DNA of 64,000 bases from Taxillus chinensis (GCA_023512835.1 CM042084.1:51548531-51612530); one strand, 5' to 3'; shown: positions 20,371 to 31,918, numbered from the stretch's first letter. Notes: generated by a model from the sequence alone, not told the origin. A program made the numbers and translations.

Positions 20371-20690
20371 TTGTTTGAGCCCATCTTCAAGCACTTTTGG
20401 GCTTCACTTGCTCCTTGCTCCTTGACTTTGACTTTAAAAATAATTCCACAAGTTCGGGTCCCAATAATTTGCTCATCCTGCACATGATTAGCTAAGAAAG
20501 GAACAAAGTCTCTGCACAATGGTTAGCTTGCAAACAAATTTATTGAATAAAATAAATAAAAGAAATAACATAAAATAAAACATAGCAATAAACATTGGGT
20601 TGCCTCCCAACCAGCGCTTTATTTAAAGTCTGTAGCTAGACTTTCAGTTATGATCATGCAATGGTGAAAGAGAGGGAATCAACTATCTCC
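20371..20690 (-). other. Athila post-integrase conserved spacer
   Basis: Non-coding, AT-rich, with the Athila phrase TTGGGAGGCAACCC (about 20595-20608, minus) and GTCTAGCTACAGACTTTAAA (about 20627-20646, minus). Confidence 0.6.
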
Positions 20691-21960
20691 CTCTGAGTTG
20701 AATCAAAGTATGGTTTCAGCCTATTGCCATTCACCCAAAATTTCTTACCATCTACGCTTGGAGCTCAAAGCTCCCATATGGCTTCTTATCAACTATCACA
20801 AAAGGTCCCATCCACTTGGACCTTAATTTTCCAGGAAATAACCTCAACCTTGTGTTAAATAGAAGAACTTTCCGTCCTAAGGTTAAAGGTTTATTGTTGA
20901 GTTGCCTATCATGCCATTTCTTAGTTCTTTCTTTGTAGAATTTAGCACTATCATAGGCATCCAGTCTAAACTCATCTAACTCAATTAATTGAGTCATCCT
21001 AAGCTCCTTGATCTCTTGTGGGTTGAAATTTAACTTCTTCAAGGCCCAATGAGCCTTGTGTTCTAGTTCCACAGGCAAGTGACATGCCTTACCATATAGA
21101 ATACGGTAAGGTGACATCCCAATGGTAGTTTTGTAAGCTGTCCTATATGCCCATAAGGCTTCATCAAGCCTTTGAGACCAATCTTTCCTATTGGCTCCAA
21201 CAGTTTTCTCTAAAATGGCCTTAATCTCCCTGTTGGACACTTCTGCTTGTCCATTAGCTTGTGGGTGGTAAGCTAAAGACTTCCTATGAGTGACACCATA
21301 CTTGTTCAATAATTTATCAAACAATTTGTTGCAGAAATGACTACCCTCATCACTGATTATAGCCCTTGGTGTCCCAAAACGGCTAAAGATGTTCCTAGTA
21401 AGGAAATGAGTCACAACCCTAGCATCATTCACTCTAGTAGGAATAGCTTCTACCCACTTAGACACATAATCCACAGCAAGCAAAATGTATGAAAACCCAT
21501 CGAGATGGGGAATGGCCCCATGAAGTCAATGCCCCAAATGTCAAAAATTTCAACTGGCAGGATTCCAGTTAAGGGCATCTCATTTTTCCTAGACAGACCA
21601 CCTACCCTTTGACATCTATCACACTTTTTGATGTAGACATAGGTGTCTTTCACCATGTGAGGCCAATAAAAGCCACACCGCATGATCTTAGCCACGATTC
21701 TTTGCACCCCAAAGTGGCCCCCATACTTGTGATGCATGACAATGATGTATTATGTCATCTACCTCCTCCTCAAGGACACACTTTCTAATGACTTGGTCAG
21801 GACACCTCCTATAAAGAATTGGGTCTTCCCAAATGAATTTCTTAGCATCCACTACCAATTTCTTTCTCTAGTGGTAGTCTAACCGCTTGGGTATGAACCC
21901 GGTGGCTAAATAATTTGCTATGTCGACAAACCAAGGAAGATGATGCACCTCAAACAACTT
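20691..21960 (-). pseudogene. Athila integrase
   Basis: The pre-domain (21960-21740) reads as the usual linker after RNase H. The zinc module is at 21737-21600 (GGHFGVQRIVAKI ... CDRCQR). The first catalytic Asp is in [11 protein letters not shown] (about 21530), the second in [18 protein letters not shown] (about 21360-21310), and the Glu in [16 protein letters not shown] (about 21270-21220). The segment [31 protein letters not shown] follows (about 21160-21070). The frame shifts between the two halves at about 21480 and again near 20757, after which the typical C-terminal words VNGNRLKPYF appear in another frame. No chromodomain, as expected for Athila. Confidence 0.88.
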
Positions 21961-22565
21961 CTCATCAGGAAAGTCATCTACAATGGGTAGAGACTTAGGT
22001 GCATTCTCCACACGGGAGAGGTGATCAGCCACGAATTTAGGGCTCCCTTTGTGTCTCTAATTTCAAGGTCAAATTCTGTAAGAGGAGAACCCATCTAATC
22101 AAGCGTGGCTTAGCTTCTTTTTTAGCAAACAAATATTTCAATGCAAGCATGATCAGTATAAACAATGACTTTAGACCCCAAAAGGTAGGGTCTAAACTTG
22201 TGCGACCATAAACCACGGCTAGCAACTCTTTCTCGGTGGTGGTATAGTTCCGTTGAGCATCATCTAAGGTTTTACTAGCATAGTAAATGACCCTAAACAC
22301 CTTTTCTCGCCTTTGCCCTAAGACTACCCCCACATCATAATCACTCGCATCACACATTAGCTCAAAAGGTTGAGCCCAAGTCAGGTGTGACTATAACGAG
22401 TGCGATGACTAACTTACCCTTGAGGATGTTAAAAGCTTCTAAGCAATCTTCATTAAACTCAAAGCTTGTGTCTTTTTCTAACAACCTACTCATGGGTTTT
22501 GCAATTTTTGAGAAGTCCTTAATGAATCTCCTATAAAAGCCAGCATGGCCAAGGAAACTTCTCAC
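21961..22565 (-). pseudogene. Athila RNase H domain
   Basis: RSFLGHAGFYRRFIKDFSKIAKP (22560-22490) is the RT-RNase H connection. CDASDYDVGVVLGQRR (22355-22310) carries the first catalytic Asp, and YTTTEKELLAVVYG (22250-22205) the Glu. A small loss near 22180 follows, then ALKYLFAKKEAKPRLIRWVLLLQ. A TGA at 22361-22359 and a shift near 22570 separate the parts. It would remove the RNA strand during reverse transcription. Confidence 0.85.
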
Positions 22566-23640
22566 TCCTTTTTCATTAGTTGGAGGTGGCGAGTCTCAAT
22601 AGTGGAGATTTTTGCCTTGTCTACCTCCAAACCATGTGCAGACACCTTGTGCCCTAGAACTATCCCCTCTGTTACCATGAAATGGCATTTCTCCCAATTT
22701 AGGACTAGTTCCTTCTCCTCACATCTCTCTAAGACCACATCTAGATTTCTCAAAACCTGTTGGTAAGAGGAACCAAACACCGAGAAGTCATCCATGAAGA
22801 CCTCCATGATCTCCTCAACCAAACCCTGAAAAATAGCCATCATACACCTTTGAAAGGTGGCGGGGGCATTACAAAGCCCAAATGGCATTCTCCTAAATGC
22901 AAATGTGCCAAAAGGGCACGTGAAGGTGGTCTTTTCTTGGTCCTCGGGCTTAACCATGATCTGATTATACCCGGAATAGCCATCTAAAAAGCGATAGTGA
23001 CTATAGCCAGCTAACCTATCCAACATTTGGTCAATGAAAGGAAGAGGAAAATGATCCTTCCTAGTGGCCTTGTTCAGCTTCCTATAGTCAACACACACTC
23101 TCCACCCCGTCACGGTGCGAGATGGGATCAATTCATTTTTCTCATTCTTAATCACAATCATGCCCCCTTTCTTGGGCACAACATGCAATGGACTCACCCA
23201 CTCACTATCCGAAATAGCATAAATTATACCCGCATTTTTCCATTTTAAAATTTCTTTTCTAACAACTTCTTTCATGGCAGGGTTTAATCTTCTTTGTCTT
23301 TCAGCGATGGGTTTAAAACCATCATTCACCAAAATTTTAGGCATACAAATCCCTGGACTAATACCCCTAATGTCTTCAATGTTCCATCCTAGGGCCTTTT
23401 TGTGTTTCCTAAGGACTTCTAGCAATTGAGTACACTCCACATCATTTAAATTAGAAGCAACAATGACAGGGAATTGATTTGTAGAGTCTAGAAATTCATA
23501 CCTCAGGTGTCCGGGCAGCTCCTTCGGTTCCGGAGCTAGAGGCATGTCATCTTCTTTCTCCTCCTCAGCTTGCTCCAAAGAGTTTGTAGTTTGCTCATCT
23601 TCCTCAATTGTCAAGTACATCTCTTCATCTTGTTGAGCTT
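22566..23640 (-). pseudogene. Athila reverse transcriptase (long open frame)
   Basis: One frame of about 350 codons (23620-22562) holds all RT blocks: WVSPLHVVPKKGG, TGWRVCVDYRKLNKAT, HFPLPFIDQMLDRLAG, FLDGYSGYNQI, FAFRRMPFGLCNAPATF, VFMDDFSVFG (catalytic Asp pair, about 22790) and WEKCHFMVTEGIVLGHKVS. The GWRVCVDYRKLN and FMDDFSVFG wording is Athila-like. The frame runs off into unrelated residues at about 22600 because of a small indel before the connection, so RT itself looks intact but is cut from RNase H. Confidence 0.92.
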
Positions 23641-24165
23641 CTATAAGTGAAGGGCTCCATCATTGGTGGTGGTAATTTCTTCTGCCAAGTAATCTTCCAC
23701 CAATTCCTCAAGGTCTTCAACCCAAAGGCAATCCTCCTCCTCTTGACCTTGCAAAGCCTTCCCCATGTGGAAGACTAAGGTCTCCTCATTAATTCTCAGA
23801 GTTAGCTGCCCTTGAGCAACATCAATCAATGCACAACCCGTTCTGAGAAACGGTCTTCCAAGGAGTAGCTGAACTCCTCTATCTTCTTCCATCTCCAAAA
23901 CTACAAAGTCCGCTGGAAATATGAAGGAGCCCACTTTGACTAACACGTCTTCAATTATCCCTTCAGGCCTTCCAGGACCGGTCGACAAGCCGCAATGATA
24001 TGGAAGTGGGCTTCATGCCCTTAAGCCCAAGCCGCTTATACAACGCAAAGGAGATCAAATTGATGCTGGCCCCTAAATCACATAGGGCCTGCTGTCGCGG
24101 TGCATTGCCAATCACACAAGGGAGATTAAAGCTGCCCGGATCTTTATGCTTGATGGGCAAACTCG
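23641..24165 (-). pseudogene. Athila aspartic protease region
   Basis: ALCDLGASINLISFALYKRLGL (about 24085-24020) is the Athila protease motif, with D-L-G-A in place of DTGA. After a shift near 23975 come GSFIFPADFVVLEMEEDRGVQLLLGRPFLRTG (about 23930-23845), the conserved second half, and an acidic tail to 23641. A TAG at 23643-23641 separates it from RT. Confidence 0.8.
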
Positions 24166-25925
24166 TTGAACAACACCGCTCACCTCGTTAGTGGATTGCC
24201 ACCGTCTCATGATCCCCATACTTCCTCTTCTTTGTCACAAAATCTTTAATGTACTTTTTGTACCTAGGCATCTGCTCCAAGATTTCCACAAATGGAATAT
24301 TAATCTCAAGCTTCTTGAACAAACTCGAAAAGCGCTCATACTCTTCTTCAACCCTCCTGGTTCCTCGGCCTCCGAGGAAATGGCATAGTAGGCCTGAGCT
24401 CTTGCCTCTGTTCTTCACTATTCTGTCTTGACTCAGTTGCTTGTCCTTATTTTCTTGCACTCTTTCTTGACTTTATCTGATTTTCCTTGGTCATCGACTT
24501 CCAAGGGTCTGCTCTGTTCTTCTAGAATTGCCTTCTTCTTAGGCTCTTCAGCTTCATTCGGTGTCTTCCCGCTCCTTAGAGTGATAGCCTTGCAACTCTC
24601 CTTGGGGTTCACCTCGGTGTCACTTGGAAAAGTATTGGTTGACACCCCTTGATTTACATTCCGAGCCAAACTCACAAGCGGCTTTTTCTATATTCTTCAT
24701 TGAAGATTCCATGGTGACTACCCTTTCCTCCAAACTATCCTCTCTTTTGGTTGGCTCATCCACATTCGATATACCCTTCCTCTTTCTTGTTGAGGCCGTG
24801 GGTGCTTTCGCTCGAATCCGGGAGGTGGGTGTAAATAATTATCCGTAGCATACGGATTCGCTTAATCCCCGGGGGCACATATTTGTACTAAAATGAGGTA
24901 TCTCCCCCTCGGTTCGAGTTCTCCGAAATGGTTGAGATTGTTTGCGATTCTGGTTTGTACCCTTGTTGTTGTTATTGAGGATAAAATTGCTGGTTCTCGG
25001 TACAAGCCTTTTCCTCCAACATAATTTGCTTCTTCAGCTCCACTCCAGCCCCGCTCGCTCCTGGTAAAGCTTGTTGTGATCCTTCAACTTTAAGAGCCAA
25101 TACTTCCATGCCTTTCACTAAATCTTGAATTTGTGCTTGCACATCATTGGAAGAATTTTCAACCGAAGCTATCTTCTCCCTCGGCTTTGAAGTACGCACA
25201 TTAGACCACCGCCAATCAGCTAATGACAGCCTCTCCAAGAGCTCTGGCTGTTGCGTCGAGCTCTAGGTTCATCAAGCATCCTCCAGGACTGCATTCACCT
25301 TGTCTTGTGAATGGGACTGAAGACCTGTGTAGAAAGATTCAATTTGAATCCACTGGGGTCTTCCATGATCAGGGCATCTTCTCACTAAGTCCTTGAAACG
25401 CTCCCAAGCTTCATGAAGAGTCTCCATCTCATCTTGCCTGAACCTCGCTAATCTCTCCTCTCGAGCTGGATCACCTTGGAAGGAGGGAAGTACTTTGACA
25501 TGAACTTGGTCTGCATCTCCTCCCAAGTGTTGATTGAACCTCTTGCAGATCGTTGAACCAGCCAAGAGCTCTATCCCTTAAAGAGAAAGGGAAAAGCCTT
25601 AGCTTTATTGCCTCCTCCGACACATTGTTGATCTTGATGGTGTCGCACACCTGGTAGAACCTCATCAAATGCTGGTGTGGATCATCCACGGCTGTTCCTC
25701 CAAACGCGTTGTTGCTCACCATGTTGATCAACGCCGGCTTCGGCTCGAAGCTATTTGCTTGGACTCTTGTCTGCCGAATCCCCAGAATAATGGTCCGACA
25801 TCATCGGTCTCGCATAGTCTAAGAAGGTTCTGGGCATAAACCTATGTCCCTCTTCTTCCTGGATATTGGCCATTGTAATTGGCCCCTCCGTGTGGTGCAC
25901 CACCATCAGGTCCGAGATCCGCCAT
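24166..25925 (-). pseudogene. Athila gag
   Basis: The start is probably the ATG at 25923-25925 (MADLGPDGG). The capsid part has DDPHQHLMRFYQVCDT, EEAIKLRLFPFSLRDRALGW (25700-25580) and FRQDEMETLHEAWERFKDLVRRCPDHG (25450-25365), typical of plant retrotransposon gag. A coiled-coil-like stretch follows (25200-25060). The tail has ITLRSGK (about 24570), RYKKYIKDF and the KRKYGDHETVAI segment before the protease. Several frameshifts and stops (near 25740, 25560, 25265, 24690). I see no CCHC knuckle. Confidence 0.85.
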
Positions 25926-26248
25926 CGGATCGCCTACGGATTGCTCCAAGCCTTGCAATGCTTCTTGACCTCACGTGCTTTCTTCCCTAGTCGCTCTACG
26001 CCGAGCTCTGAACAACCTTTCAGGTTCCCGAGTAAATTGTATATCCTCCTCTCTTTGCATGCACAACTAGGAATCCTTGATGTATGTTCCTGTAAAACAA
26101 CAAGAACACACCCAGCAGCTCCGAACAATGCAAAATAAAAAAATAAAGAACACAAAATAACGAAAAGTAAAGACAAAATAAAACACCAAGATCGGGAATT
26201 CAAACAATTTCACTCAATGTTGATTTTAAAAACTAGTTAAACGTTGAA
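25926..26248 (-). other. Athila 5' leader
   Basis: Non-coding sequence between PBS and gag, A-rich on plus. No upstream gene recognised. Confidence 0.6.
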
Positions 26249-26267
26249 TTCCCCGGCAACGGCGCCA
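26249..26267 (-). other. Athila primer-binding site (tRNA-Asp type)
   Basis: Minus strand TGGCGCCGTTGCCGGGGAA, three bases (AAT) inside the 5' LTR end. This matches the classical Athila PBS. Confidence 0.95.
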
Positions 26268-26270
26268 ATT

Positions 26271-27783
26271 TGACAGACAAAATTTTTAGCCTCTCTAAAA
26301 GAGCTAGCTAATGTCGTTAAATCTCTCTTCAAAATAATAAATTCCCTAAGTTTGCACTAAAAGAATAGCAGCAAGAAAGGGGTCGAACCCACAGGGATTA
26401 ACCTAGTTCTCTAGTTCTCAAATCAAATCACCCAATTACTCTTGTTCTATAAAATGTCTTGGCAAAAAGTTTTCTTTTTTTAAACTAAAGATCTAATTTT
26501 TATTTGGTTTTCTGAATAAACAAAGAAAGTAAACTGATTTTAGGATTAAGTTTCAAGGATTAAAAGCATCTAGGATCACAATTTCACCTCCCTATGTTAT
26601 CTCTCCTGGTTCATGATATTAGGGTTGTCCGATTGAAAACATGCTAAACATAAGCCAAGGACAACAAATGGTCATTGAGGTCCTTTTAAGAGTTGTATGC
26701 TAGAATGGTCATCAAAACACACAAACATGCAAAGCCAATAAATCATACTTGCAAAAGGATAATGATCACACCAATTACAAATAAGTTATGAATCTCAATC
26801 CGCCCCAGACTAGGGCTAAGAATACCAAGGTGTACATCCAAAGATAGAACTTAAGAACAGATTCATAAAACATGCAAAACTTCAATCATCCAAACCCAAT
26901 ATTCATAAACACAAGAAAGCAACAAGGGGGCTACATTGTTCCCCTAGATTAAAAGACTCCTCACGCATGATTACAAGCAAACACAAAGCGAGAAAAGCTC
27001 AACATCTTCTTCTTGATCACGCGCACAGCAAAGCTTCAAATCCAGGCTCCAAAATCCGCGACGGCTGCTGCGACGGCTGCTCTCCTAGGTCAAGGAGCAC
27101 CTCCAAGTCGTGGAGCCTCTCTCTCTCTCTCTAAAACGTGTAGGGGGGTTAGGCCTTGCTAGCAAGGGGCGTGGAGCTCTTATTTATAGAGTTTGGATGG
27201 GCCTTGAGGTGTGTAACCTAGCCCACTTATCAAAACGGCGTAGTTTTGATAAGTAACACTCGAAACATTAAAAACTCTATCTTCCATCCACAATTTGGAC
27301 TTGGGCCTTCAGGAACAAATGATCAGCATGGAAAAACGATTGGATCGGTCCAAAAATATCTCTGCACGCCAATTTGCACGTGATATGGTGAATTCACGTG
27401 CACCTCCAAATCAGCTCAAACTTCTCCCCAAGCTTCCTTGCATCATGTAGAGGCCTGAGAGGCAAAAATAAGCTTGCACGTGAATTGAGTGAATTCATGT
27501 GCAGATCAAAATCAGCTCCAAATGCTCTGAAATTTCTGTGGCAGGTAGAGGACATCATTCCAAGCAACTTTTCTTCTTGCACACCAATTGTTTGAGGCCA
27601 CCTACTATGTCAAAAGTGAGGTCCAAAACCTGCCAAAACAGCTTAAAAGCACATGTATTTGCAACTAGCATCTTCCTAGGGGTTAAAGCAAATATATATG
27701 ATATATGAGGCAATAAGGCTCTAATCATGCTCTTAAACATCCTAAATAAACACTAGAATAACGGCATAAAATGCACGTTATCA
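26271..27783 (-). mobile_element. Athila 5' LTR
   Basis: TGACAGAC to ACGTTATCA on plus; 1513 bp against 1507 for the 3' copy. It contains the same promoter module: CACGTG pairs near 27377-27400, one at 27477-27482 whose partner has decayed to CATGTG, ATCAAAAC-N6-GTTTTGAT at 27229-27250, and TATA at 27181-27188. Confidence 0.95.
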
Positions 27784-27788
27784 AAGAC
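27784..27788. repeat. Target-site duplication AAGAC, right copy
   Basis: Pairs with 14518-14522. The solo Tat LTR resumes after it. Confidence 0.9.
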
Positions 27789-27978
27789 TTATAGCAGAAG
27801 CCATTAATTTTGGACTCCCCCGTCCGTGTCAATTGTATCCATCTCGTGCAAATTGGGGTAAACCATTCCTTGGAAGTATGGGATCATTGTGGACCTGTTC
27901 AACAAGGTATATGGCATGGGTAGAAAGGTATATCAAATGGGGTTAGTATGTCTAACCCGGACAAAATGGGGTCCAACA

Positions 27979-27983
27979 CCCGC
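27979..27983. repeat. Target-site duplication CCCGC, right copy
   Basis: Pairs with 11538-11542 around the solo Tat LTR. Confidence 0.6.
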
Positions 27984-28450
27984 AGCCTCAAAGCTCGCAG
28001 ACTCGAAGCTCGCAGACCCGCAGCCTTGAAGCTCACAGACTCGTAGCCTCGAAGCTCGCAGACTCGTAGCCTCGAAGCTCGCAGACTCGTAGCCTCGAAG
28101 CTCACAGACTCATAGCCTCGAAGCTCACAGCCTCGCAGCCTCGAAGCCCACAGCCTCGTAGCCTCGAAGACTCATGGCCTCGTAGCCTCATAGTTGCAGT
28201 CTCGCAGTCTTGCCTCATAGACCCAGCTTCGACCCTTCGACACGGCTTCGACACTTCGGCCCTTCGATGCGGCTACAACCCTGTGACACGGCTTCGACCC
28301 TTCGACCCTTCAATGCGGCTACAACCCTTTGACACGGCTTCGGCCCTCCGAACCTTCGACGCGGCTTCGACCCTTCAACCCTTCGACGCGGCTACAACCC
28401 TGCATGGCAGCTTCAACCCTACAACCTTCGAGGCAGCCTCCAGCCTTCAA
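27984..28450. repeat. Degenerate tandem arrays in Tat-1 LTR
   Basis: AGCCTCGAAGCTCGCAGACT units of about 22 bp run to about 28160. CGGCTTCGACCCTTCGAC units of about 15-30 bp run from 28225 to 28450. Confidence 0.85.
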
Positions 28451-28700
28451 CCTTGCGATCTGCAAACCCCAGAACGACACCGTTTTTGCTTCCCTTTTAA
28501 GTGCACAGTAAAACGGGCGCTATGTCTCTCGGAATTAATTCTAACGGCTCAGAACACATGTTTAATACCTGGGAACTCGTTTCAACCTCGTAAATGCATA
28601 TGTCGTTCTTGAAACTTGCTGTCAACGCATGGGAACTCTAAAGAACACATCATTTAATTGGCCAAGTTCCAAGTTGAGCGGCTGTTCCCTCTTTAAACTC

Positions 28701-28707
28701 TATAAAA
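28701..28707 (+). promoter_or_regulatory. TATA box of Tat-1 LTR
   Basis: CTCTATAAAAAGGAGG is preceded by CCTCTTTAAA. It lies downstream of the tandem arrays and is the only clear TATA box in this LTR. Confidence 0.5.
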
Positions 28708-29677
28708 AGGAGGCATTACCCATTTCTAGGGAATTGATATTTTTGGAGACTAACAGCATAGAGAGCTTTGAGGGAGAAGGCCCAAATATTCAGCAGACTT
28801 TGCTGAACAGAGCTGAAGAAGATGTCCTCCACCATCCTTGCTGGATTTTGTCTCCACGTCCCTCAAGCAGTCAAAGAGGAGTGAAACTAGCAGGAACATC
28901 AAGCTTGATTTCCAGGTTTTATTCCCCTCTTATCTTACATTCATCATCATCGCTACACCAAAATCTCACCTTTTTATTCAAAAATACAACAAAACGTTTT
29001 CAAAGACCCGATGGCCGTAGGATTGAGCTTTTTATGCTCATATCCTCGCCACTTGGCCAACAATATTGAGTCTGGGAGTGAATCTGAGCTTCACAGCGTG
29101 CTCTTCACAATACCAGGCCCTGTACTCTCTCACTTTTTAAAAAACCCCAAATTCTCTTTAAATAAACCTAGGCTTCTGTGGCTGTGAGATTCAGTCCTAT
29201 TGCTTATATCTTCACCACCTGACCAACACAAACTGTGGTAATGAATCCGAGCTCCATGCTGTGCTCTTTATGCTACTGGCTTTCTTTCTGTTTTCCTCGA
29301 TAAAACAAAAGAATGACATTCATTTTCTAAGCCAACCAACCATAGTTTTCACAATGAAATAAAAAGAAACGAAAGGGAAATTAAAATAAGCAGACACCCA
29401 TAGACAAAGACTAGGTACCAATTTTGGGCGATGTGGGGGTGCAAGAGCCTATTCTTCCTTCCCCACACGTATCCGACTCCCGAACCTTTTCTCTGGAACC
29501 GTAGACCCTCTTAGGTGGCCAAACACACCTTCATCTTAGTTTGGTGGCGACTCTGTTTCTTCTATCTCTCTTTTTGGTTTTGTGTGAGCTATGGCAATGA
29601 TGGCTCCATGACCAAATCTCCATCCAAAGGAGTAATCTCAAGCCAGTCACGAGCCCGGACGACACCAGGTGATGACA

Positions 29678-29831
29678 CCCGTATCCGGACTTCAGGGGCC
29701 GGTATGGTTTGCTCTATACTTTCTCCCAAAAAATCTCCACAGTGGTGTTGGATTTTTGAAGCTGCATGTGTGACCTCTATCATGTCTTCCTTGTCTTCAC
29801 AGTTAGCTAAGAAATGATCAAAGCTTGCCAT
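29678..29831 (-). pseudogene. Tat-2 second ORF (probable gag start), truncated
   Basis: The ATG at 29829-29831 begins MASFDHFLANCEDKEDMIEV and stays open until Tat-1's LTR starts at 29677. It lies about 185 bp after the end of ORF1, where gag is expected in Ogre-type elements. Its first 35 residues can be aligned with the start of ORF1 (M-A-x-F, x-E-D-x-x-E-V, G-D-F in register), which suggests duplication. The rest is beyond the insertion, so its identity as gag is an inference from position. Confidence 0.45.
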
Positions 29832-30016
29832 GCTTCCTATAATGAATGTTAAGGCTTGTGCACATGAGATGGGAAAATAGAAAAGAACAAATTTTATTGA
29901 TGTAAATAAGACATAACCGTCCATGGGTACAAATACATGAAACAAGTTATTCAAATGTAAATGTAACTACATGATGTAGGACAGGCTTTAGGTTCCTTTA
30001 GAGGGGCGATCCATCT

Positions 30017-31400
30017 TAATGCCTCCTTTCCCTAGAAGAGCCTGGTGTATTACTAGATTCTCCCTCCTCAGGTTCATGTATTGTCATTCTCCTCTTGGTC
30101 GGATTGGTACCAACAAGTTCTTTCTACTGTAGGAGGTGCTCCGCTTGTAGTTTCTCCCGCCAAGAAACATAAGATGGAACAATGTCGGGGTAACAAGAAA
30201 GGAAACTGATTTTCTTAGGTTTTAATGCAGCGTTGAACATCCGAGTAGCGACTGATTTAGCCCTTCTAATGCCATGATTAATATCACACCTTTCCATTTC
30301 GTAGAGAACTGGGACAATTTGATTATTTCCCAGCTGCCTTGCCACTTGAAGAGGGTCATAAGCAGTTCCGCCCCATGGTTGGAGAAGTGGGACCCAGTTG
30401 TACCTTCCACAGCTATAGATCATATGCTCCCTCGGTATCCAGGGTGCAATCCAGACAACATTTGCCTCGCTTAGACGATTCAGCAGCTCTGTTCACCCAT
30501 TGAGATTCTTGGGTAAGAGCCAGGAGCTTATTAGAATATCTAACATGATGGTAGGAGGCCATGAGTAAACAGCCCTAAATCGCGGAACAGCACAGTGGAG
30601 ATGGCTCTTGAGCTAAGTGCACAAAAGAGGGAGGCACCCCATGAAGTGACCACCTCCTATAGTCCAGATAAATGATAGGGATCTGATGGTCTCGTTGAGT
30701 ATGGCCGGAATAGGGTCAACGCCGCCAATCACTTGTGCCCCCAGCTCGAAAATGGTCCCGTCAATGTGGCCGGTCACTCGTGGAAAGATCACTTTCCCGT
30801 AGATAGCAAGGGTGATGAGTGAATGGACCTTATCCTCGTTTGCACCTTCCAGTTGGCTTTTGATAAATTCCCATGGAAAGATTTCTTTGCCATCCAACCT
30901 GATCATGGGATCAATGATCTTTTTGTCTTTGCTTAAGCATTTAAAACCCATGAATGTGCTAACCCCCACCTGCAAGACTTTTTTGGGTTAGGTTGGAAAA
31001 CAATGTCGTCTTCTTCAAAGGGGATGTCGAGGATTCTTTGATACTCCTCCAAAGTTGGCACCAGGTCGATGTCATCACATGTGAAGCACCTCCGTCTCGG
31101 ATCCCAGAAGTGGATCGCTGCTTTGATGATATTCTCATCAACAAGGAGCTGCAACAAGTGCAAGAGATCACCGAATTGTTAGGTGTAAGCTACGTGCCTC
31201 ATGCTGGGCCATTCACTCCACAAGGCTTGGAGGTCTTTGAGGAGTTCGTCGCAAGTGTCCATGACGATCTGATCAGCCATAGAGTATGTCTTAGGTGAGA
31301 AGTCTCCCAATTGTTGCTTGATCTGAATTGAGGCGCGCTCCACTTCTTCCACATCTTCAGGATCTCTGACGCCCCTCAAAAGGTTCCCAAAACGTGCCAT
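30017..31400 (-). pseudogene. Tat-2 ORF1 (Ogre-type extra ORF upstream of gag)
   Basis: It starts at the ATG at 31398-31400 (MARFGNLLRGVRDPEDVEEV). After a shift near 31175 comes LVDENIIKAAIHFWDPRRRCFTCDDIDLVPTLEEYQRIL (31140-31025). Then follow FPWEFIKSQLEGANEDKVHSLITLAIYGKVIFPRVTGHID (30890-30755) and RYNWVPLLQPWGGTAYDPLQVARQLG (30405-30335). It ends SSREERH-like at about 30017. The F-T-x-x-D-x-x-L-x-P-T-x-E-E-Y and VTGHID words are typical of a domain found in Ogre ORF1 and related plant mobile-domain proteins, of unknown molecular role. Stops and shifts near 31175, 30955 and 30600 disable it. Confidence 0.65.
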
Positions 31401-31918
31401 GTTATCTATATGTATACATGGGATATCATGATATGCATCAAGCAAAATGAGTGTGGGTTAGGGAAAATCAAAGCAAAATGTCGTAAAAGTGCATGAGTTA
31501 GCAAACAAGGTGCACACAAGGCCACAACAACGTTTAAGCACACATATGAAGGTCAAGACCCCTGATGGGCATCTATATCTACACTTATCTTATTCGTTGG
31601 TTCCCAACTATCTCATGAGAGAAGCTCCATACCCCTAGACGCATTAATGGAGGGGGCCCTTAAAAAGGACCCCGCTTGGGTGAGGAGTTCAGGAACCTTA
31701 CGTGAGATAGAACCCACGGGGCATCCCGATTAAACCTCGCTAATCCTAGGGAAAAGGTAAAAAACCTGGGCATTAGGTTGGAGGGAGAGAGAAATGTATG
31801 TATACACAAACAACACAGTATATACAAAAGAGCAGAAAAGAAAATGAAAAAGGAAAAAAGGGAAATAAACAAGCAAACATTCCACAAACAAGAGGCCATG
31901 GCTAGACTCTCTCAAATG
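31401..31918 (-). other. Tat-2 5' leader
   Basis: Non-coding sequence between PBS and ORF1. I see nothing else recognisable in it. Confidence 0.55.

Larger units (their letters stand above)
14523..27783 (-). mobile_element. Full-length Athila-lineage Ty3/gypsy retrotransposon (13.3 kb)
   Basis: Two LTRs of about 1.51 kb start (minus strand) TGATAACGTGCATTTTA, end TTTGTCTGTCA and are flanked by AAGAC on both sides. A tRNA-Asp-type PBS adjoins the 5' LTR. The minus-strand order is gag (25925-24166), protease, RT, RNase H, integrase (to about 20690), a promoter-like spacer, a broken 3' ORF (19800-17400) and a PPT next to the 3' LTR. The phrase TTGCTTGAGGACAAGCAA near 16045-16065 and the GGGAGGCAACCC phrase near 20595-20610 are Athila hallmarks I recognise. 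The LTRs look very similar by eye, so the insertion is fairly recent, yet nearly every coding domain has a frameshift or stop. Confidence 0.95.
11543..27978 (-). mobile_element. Solo Tat-type LTR in Tat-1's LTR, itself split by Athila
   Basis: On the minus strand it starts TGTTGGACCCCATTTTG at 27978 and ends GTGATGACA at 11543. It is flanked by CCCGC on both sides, with no PBS or PPT adjoining. Without the Athila insertion it is about 3.17 kb. Its start resembles the Tat-3 LTR (shared GACATACT and AACAGGTC phrases), and its 3' part shares the AAGGATTAGCACCCCTACAG block with Tat-3 (11726-11745 and 34751-34770). It probably arose by recombination between two LTRs, deleting the interior. Confidence 0.65.
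1978..29677 (+). mobile_element. Tat-1: degraded Tat/Ogre-lineage Ty3/gypsy retrotransposon, interrupted
   Basis: The internal coding order is nucleocapsid-like, protease, RT, RNase H, second (archaeal-type) RNase H and integrase (2075-9572). A tandem-repeat-rich 3' region, a polypurine tract and a 3' LTR (11178-11542 plus 27984-29677) follow. The dual RNase H and the LTR start TGTTGGACCCC are Tat-lineage traits. The 5' LTR and 5' internal part are not in the window. Insertions at 5916-8041 and 11543-27978 interrupt it, each with a 5-bp target-site duplication. Many frameshifts and stops make it non-autonomous. After its last base (29677) the sequence switches to minus-strand Tat-2 coding sequence, so Tat-1 inserted there. 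Confidence 0.8.
27984..29677 (+). mobile_element. Tat-1 3' LTR, second part
   Basis: It continues the LTR that began at 11178 and ends GGTGATGACA at 29677. That end matches the end of the solo LTR and, on the other strand, of Tat-2 (31939). TATAAAA is at 28701-28707. The region 29300-29670 is a close reverse-complement match of 31940-32320 in the Tat-2 LTR. Confidence 0.75.

Noticed and set aside
29529..29545. GGTGGCGACTCTG as the primer-binding site of Tat-1
   Set aside because: The same phrase lies inside the Tat-2 and Tat-3 LTRs. The real PBS follows the LTR end about 140 bp further on (31919-31936, 34583-34600 on minus).
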